Shown here: one piece after another, positions 58,699 to 64,000 of the stretch
Layout of the letters: the number at the start of each line of letters is the position of its first letter
Numbering within the stretch: position 1 is the stretch's first letter
NCBI RefSeq assembly: GCF_905475395.1
Contig: NC_058337.1
Coordinates: forward strand, 103,348,368-103,412,367
Length of the DNA stretch: 64,000 nucleotides
Origin: Chrysoperla carnea
Taxonomy: Eukaryota; Arthropoda; Insecta; Neuroptera; Chrysopidae
Reading direction: 5' to 3'
Translations under genes and position numbers: made by a program
The notes under the pieces: generated by a model
What the model saw: only the letters and a program-made list of their open reading frames with translations
Databases searched by the model: none
What the model was told of the DNA's origin: nothing

Positions 58699-60981
58699 AA
58701 AGAATGCGATAAATGAAACACAAACAATAGAAATGATTGACTTAATGAATATTGATTATAATCAAGTATGTAGAGGCTGTTTATCACAAGATGATGATTT
58801 AAAACCAATGCATGCACAATTAGAAGATAATATACATGATAATCTGATATTATCAGATATGTTTATGGAGTGTACTTCAATACTGGTAAGTTCACATAAA
58901 GTAAAATTATAATTTTTTCAAAATTGTATCAAATCATTTTTGTATTTATATCTTAACGCTCCGTTGTATACTTACTCAGATAATTCATACTGATGATAAC
59001 TATCTTGTAATCAAAACGTCCATTGAAAATATAAATTAACTAATTAGAATAACTTGTTTTACATTAATGATAATGATAATTTACACTTATTTACTTAATC
59101 AAATTTTCCATAATTTACCCATCATTTTAAAACTTAACGTGTTGTCTAATGATGATAAATAGACTCACTGTCTAAAAATGTACTGCTTAGAAAAAAACAA
59201 GGCTAGAGAAATAATAGTAAGATATAATTTTATTCATTTTGTAAGTTGTATATCATATCTGTAATAAAATTGCCTATAAATAAAAAGATAGTAAATTGTC
59301 CCTTATTTATTGTTTTTCTGGCTTTTTTTAGCCACGGATACCGGATTGCAGAGATCGGTACCGGTCGATATTATTTTAATTACATAAAGTAGCGTCAAGT
59401 TGCTTGCCTTTTCGGAGTATAATAAATAGATACCATTAGATATTCCAAACTGATAATAACTACTTTTTGTTTTAACGCATTTTGATTTTGAAATTATATT
59501 ACAATTATTATTCGATAATTAAATAGAATTTCTTATTTTAGATTAATGATAATGATAATTTACCGAAACAATTTTGTGATAATTGTATATTTCAAATTAA
59601 TCAATCATATGTGTTCAGAAAAAACTGTCAACGAATTGATGAATCATTACGATTGTATGAACAACATAATAAATTATTTAACGATAATAGAAATATTATT
59701 AATAATGATGAATTATCATTATCATCATTATCAACAACAACACAAACAAAGCTCGAGCTTATAAACGATAATGATAACATTGATGAGACTGTAAATAATG
59801 ATGATGATGATGAAGAGGAAGATGATGATAATGTTGATGATGATATAATAAAGAAAGAATTATCAGCTAACGACGAAATATCAATAAAACAAGAAGACGA
59901 CATTAAAAATGAAAATGATAAACGTAAATATAAATGTGATGAATGTTCAAAAATGTTTATAACATCAAGTCATTTACGTTCGCATCAATTAATCCATACA
60001 AATGAACGACCATATATATGTACGGTTTGCGGTAAGGGCTTTAATTCAAAACCAAATTTAAAACGTCATAATATGATACATACAGGGGAACGTCCGTATA
60101 AATGTAATATATGTTCAAAATCATTTATACAACAAGTTACATTAAATGATCATAAACGTGTTCATACAAATGAAACACCCTATATATGTAAAATATGTTC
60201 ATCCGAATCAAATAATCCAACAAATATTACATTTGCATTTAAACAATCGGGTGAATTACGTCGACATATTAAAAAATATCATGAAACACAACAACAAAAT
60301 AATGAAAAAAAAATTAAAGTAAAAAATAAAATTTTATTAAAATTAAAAAAGAGTAAAATGAAAAATGATAATAATAAAAAAGCATATTTATGTTGTAATT
60401 GTGGAAAATCATTTACATCGAATACATTATTAGATATACATATGAGAATACATACGGGAGAAAAACCATATAATTGTATGGAATGTAATAAATCATTTTC
60501 ACAGATTAGTACATTAAAAACACATCAATTAATACATACAAATCATAAACAATATGAATGTGATTATTGTAAGAAATTATTTCGACATCGTATTGCTTTA
60601 AAACAACATATTTTAATACATATGGGTATTAAAAAATATAATTGTACATATTGTAATAAACATTTTACACAATCATCACAATTAAATTATCATCTACGGA
60701 CACATACCGGTGAAAAACCATATCAATGTTATATTTGTTTTAAAACGTTTGCGTTAAAAGGTAATTTAACTGTACATGAACGTATTCATACTGGAATTAC
60801 GCCATATGTATGTTCAGTATGTTTAAAAGGTTTCTACGATTCATCTAGTTTAAAGAAACATCAAAAACTTAAACATCATCAAGTGTTAAATAATAATACA
60901 AACGATAATATTAATACTGATATCATTGATAATGCTAATATAATTATTAAAAGTGATAATGATAAAGAAAATACTAATTAA
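58691..60981 (+). CDS. ZAD-C2H2 zinc-finger protein, gene 3
   Basis: Exons 58691-58885 and 59542-60981, phase 0 (ATACTG/gtaagt ... ttttag/ATTAAT), give about 544 residues. ZAD ligands CRGC and CDNC are present. The linker is strongly acidic (long Asp/Glu/Asn runs) and holds ISIKQED, a sumoylation-type motif. Ten fingers follow: three canonical; a fourth (CKICSSES...HIKKYH) with about ten extra residues between the cysteines and the helix; a basic Lys/Asn spacer; then six canonical, ending HQKLKH. The last six align one-to-one with those of gene 2. Its codons are more A/T-biased and its tail diverges (IIIKSDNDKENTN). A nuclear regulator is inferred. AATAAA follows at 61029. Confidence 0.9.
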
Positions 60982-61028
60982 TTGTATATTACAAGTATTC
61001 TTTTATTTTATACCACGATATATATTTA

Positions 61029-61034
61029 AATAAA
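61029..61034 (+). terminator. Polyadenylation signal for ZAD gene 3
   Basis: AATAAA 48 bases after the stop codon, within TTTAAATAAATTTAA. Confidence 0.55.
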
Positions 61035-62019
61035 TTTAATTTAATTTTTATTTAAAAATGCTTTTATATTTATTTCAAATTTACCACATTTTTATATGTA
61101 TGATAAAAGGTATAAGTTTATTTATAAATCGAGCTTATTACAATACAATCGTACCGTAGAGTTGATGAATATCTAGAGCTACGGCTAGAATAGTGATAGG
61201 TACTATAATTTAAAAGAGCGCTGGCTAACTTGTATCAAAAGTAATAACAAAGCTCATATGAATATACGGTCTAAATCATAAACAAGACATACTGTACCAT
61301 TTAAGAGATATAATTAATTAAAATAATTCAAAAATACACAGACTCTTATGATTGTCTTTGTTCAATTTAACCGGAGATTATTTGTGCATGCAAAATTGGC
61401 ATATTATAAAACACCTTGATGTATTAAATAGTATTATAAATAGCCGTTGATTTTTTTTTATTGAAAATAATTAATATTTTACACGTGATTTTGCTTACCC
61501 AAAATAATTTGAAATATCGCGGTTTCACACATTTGAGATTTTAGGTCATATTTAGGCATAGAGATATGAATACATAGAGCACGCCAAGGGCCAAAACTTT
61601 AGATATGCGTAGCGAGAGAGAAGATCTGCCTGTGAGTTCCTCTGTGTAACACATGTAATGTAATGACTATTGTGTATAATAAGTATATAAGTGCATATAA
61701 TTATTACAAGGACACAGGTGAACTCACTGACAGTCTTCTCTCTCACTCCACGTATCGCATTCATTTATAGCGTAACAGATCCCTGGCTTCTCTATCTGTA
61801 TTATCTCTATCTAAATGAAATTTTTGGCAATCCACAATACCTTTATATTTGTATATACAATTTGAATTTCACAAAGAAGCATCAAAATGTAGTGTGATTT
61901 ATTTATTATTAAAATATGATTATCACAACTTAATGCATTTATAAAATTGTTCAATTAATAATCAAACGAATGTTATCGAATGATTAATAAATATAATTAT
62001 GTTATGTTAATTATGTTTT
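61035..62019. other. Non-genic stretch
   Basis: No supported gene. Short open frames at 61552-61897 on both strands share the same less AT-rich block (CACTGACAGTCTTCTCTCTC) and have no motif. Confidence 0.45.
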
Positions 62020-62396
62020 TAATTCAAAAGCGCGCTGTTAGAGCTATAATGAATGTGGGCCCCAGAACTTCATGTAAACATTTATTCAAAGATCTACACA
62101 TACTAATGGTTTACGATATATATGTCTTTGAATGTGCTATGTTCAGGAGAAAATACTCAGAGCATTTTTCAGAAAATCTGGTTCAACATACACACAACAC
62201 ACGGGTAAAAAGTCTGTTCAAAATCAATCAAGGCCAGACAACAAAAATGTTTAACGGACCCTATAACTCGATTATAAGAATTTTTAATAATTTACCAAGG
62301 GACATTATTGAATCCAAAAGTATGCCAAAGTTCAAAAATAAACTGAGAACGCTTCTGTTGAAAATCAATGCATACAGTATGAAAGACTTCTTTTAG
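62020..62396 (+). pseudogene. 5'-truncated non-LTR retrotransposon tail
   Basis: The frame encodes the extreme C-terminus of a non-LTR reverse transcriptase protein: QKRAVRAIMNVGPRTSCKHL, LFKDLHILMVYDIYVFECAM, HTHNTRVKSL, IIRIFNNLPRDI, and a final KNKLRTLLL before the stop. The catalytic part is missing, as expected for target-primed insertion with 5' truncation. An ATT-type triplet run at 62483-62506 follows, the usual 3' tail style of several non-LTR clades. The upstream in-frame Met at 61980 is probably not native. Confidence 0.85.
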
Positions 62397-62506
62397 TGGT
62401 ATAGAAAATTTAGTATATCATTAAAGTTTTTATTTTTTATATAAGATTGTACTATATATGTATTTTTATTTTTGTACTATATAATTATTATTATTATTAT
62501 TATTAT

Positions 62507-63073
62507 GGTATTCTAAATAACCAAGTCAGTTGAATTTGACATTTGTTTATGAAAAGTGACTACAATTTTAATGCCCTCTATTATTTTTATAGCTCTATGA
62601 TACCATATATTTTGTTACAAAAAGATGACTGTACATAAATTATATACATATACATATACGCCATATACATTACATACATATAGCTATGTAGTACACATAA
62701 CACATGTAAAAATAAATACGGTTTGAAACGTAATTAAAAAAAAAAAATTAATATTTGATCCGTAATTAACAGTTTACGTTTCGATTATAGTTTATAATTT
62801 ATAGTTGATATAATTGGTGTGACCTATCTATAATATAAAGATAATCATAGAAAATATATAATAAAATACATAAATAATAACAAACGAACGTAAGTAGAAA
62901 CAAATAGAATAGGTATTTTATCTATGACATAATTTTTATTATTTTTGATTGTTTTTTAAATTTAAAAATTATTTACTCATATAGTTAAATATAATGAATA
63001 ATTATTATATGGATTATTTATTTAAAAAAATGTTATTTTTATTAAATACAGATACAGATACGGGATACAAGTA
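62507..63073. other. AT-rich upstream region of a ZAD gene
   Basis: Low-complexity sequence with TACATATA repeats near 62640-62700. The last bases before 63074 include TACAGATACAGATACGGG, which could contain a 3' splice site for a non-coding first exon. Confidence 0.4.
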
Positions 63074-63226
63074 ATGGCATATCAAAAATTACAAGTATCA
63101 ATATTAAATTTTAAAGAGATATGTAGAACATGTTCGTGTCGCGGTGAACTAATACCCATATTCGAAGAGACTGGACAAGATTATAATATTAAAGATTTAT
63201 TATCGCAGGTTTCAGAGGATGTTGAG
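63074..63226 (+). CDS. ZAD gene, first coding exon, partial
   Basis: ATG at 63074 opens 51 codons with a ZAD N-terminal half: EICRTCSCRGELIPIFEE, with CRTC as the first zinc-ligand pair, then YNIKDLLSQVSEDVE. A donor GAG/gtaatc at 63227 in phase 0 lies at the same domain position as the intron in the three ZAD-C2H2 genes. The sequence is not close to the clustered paralogues, so this is an older family member. The second half of ZAD and any fingers are not visible before 64000 and should lie beyond the window. Confidence 0.7.
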
Positions 63227-64000
63227 GTAATCAATGGTTTATATAAAATATACATAACCTTGTTTATGAGTAGTCCGCTAAATTATAAACAGATAAAACC
63301 ATGGAAAAATAATTTTAAATGTTGAATGATGAGTATTGCCAACAACCCTGTTTTTATAATCAACCGACAACTTTTAACTTTTTGATATCGTAAAACTTCT
63401 AAGTTTTCTATTAGTATAAACTAAATTTATTTGAAATGTCTGTGGAAATCACTTTATAAAAACGAGTAAATGGCTTGAAATAAATATTTTTTGTTGTTGA
63501 TTAAAACAATAGATTTTGGTATATACAGGCTACTTAAACAATTAATCACTCTAATTTTTAAATATATTTTTTGTTATTGAAAGTACGTTTAAATTTGTTG
63601 AACCACCTGTATATTAAGCCAATGTTACACAAATAGGTATTTGAAGCGTTATCATGGAAACGAATGTGTCAATAAACACAAAATTAAACATTGCCCCCTC
63701 CCCCTCTCTTCAATAATCTGTCGTGTACATTAATACGATAATTGTCCGTTATCGATTTCAATGTATCTTTCGTTAAAATTCTAAAATAAAAATTAAAATC
63801 AATTGATAAACATGAAAGAAGCAATTAAATAACTGTATCCATCTTTTTATTGCAATCCAATTTTGATATGGAGCCTCTATGGCAGTCGCAAGCTATGACG
63901 TCATCACGTGCTATTTTCGTCTCTTTATATTTGTACATTTGAATCCTTCATATTTTCGTAGTTTTTTATGTTACATTTTGTAACGTTTTTAATATGTCTT
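63227..64000. other. Intron and edge of window
   Basis: Probably intron of the ZAD gene that starts at 63074. An X-box-like GTTATCATGGAAAC lies at 63648-63661. No acceptor followed by a ZAD second half (D-x-LP...CxxC) is seen. Confidence 0.4.

Noticed and set aside
1-64000. tRNA, rRNA or snRNA genes
   Set aside because: No cloverleaf-like sequence or conserved rRNA block was recognised; the only pol III-like boxes are the weak SINE candidate at 52708-52875.

Overview
The window reads as nuclear DNA of an arthropod, most likely a holometabolous insect. It is roughly three-quarters A+T by eye, introns are short with GT-AG borders, and the main host genes encode ZAD domains (zinc-finger-associated domain, an arthropod-expanded family) joined to C2H2 fingers. 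I cannot fix the order from sequence alone; a neuropteran-like genome would fit.

Layout. Positions 1-38,800 hold no host gene I can support. They are AT-rich DNA packed with repeats: about a dozen copies of one dispersed family (called R1 here, with a 3' hairpin and a GGAC-type tract), several long foldback elements, two short Helitrons, fragments of two non-LTR-type reverse transcriptase regions (one Penelope-like), a mariner transposase tail and (AT)n microsatellites. Positions 38,800-61,000 form a gene cluster. It has three two-exon ZAD-C2H2 genes (38870-40770, 46905-49114, 58691-60981) and one gene that joins THAP, ZAD and further THAP exons with no C2H2 finger (51870-57406). Between the first two genes lies a Helitron (41259-45463), which itself hosts an ISL2EU-type DNA transposon (41590-45363) with a THAP-DDE transposase and a SWIM/YqaJ companion gene. 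A 5'-truncated non-LTR fragment sits at 62.0-62.5 kb, and the first exon of an unrelated ZAD gene starts at 63074 and runs toward the right edge.

How it fits together. The four clustered genes share the same ZAD start, the same phase-0 intron inside ZAD and a sumoylation-type motif in the acidic linker, so they are local duplicates, probably DNA-binding regulators. They have diverged by loss and gain of fingers and, in one case, by replacing the finger array with tandem THAP exons. The THAP exons end in the same phase and at the same domain position as the transposon THAP exon. A TA-flanked transposon inserted in one THAP-gene intron (55745-57277) carries a decayed copy of the same THAP exon together with matching intron sequence. 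The cluster is therefore a record of exchange between THAP-bearing mobile DNA and host transcription-factor genes. All gene models are by eye, from reading frames and splice phases, without transcript evidence.
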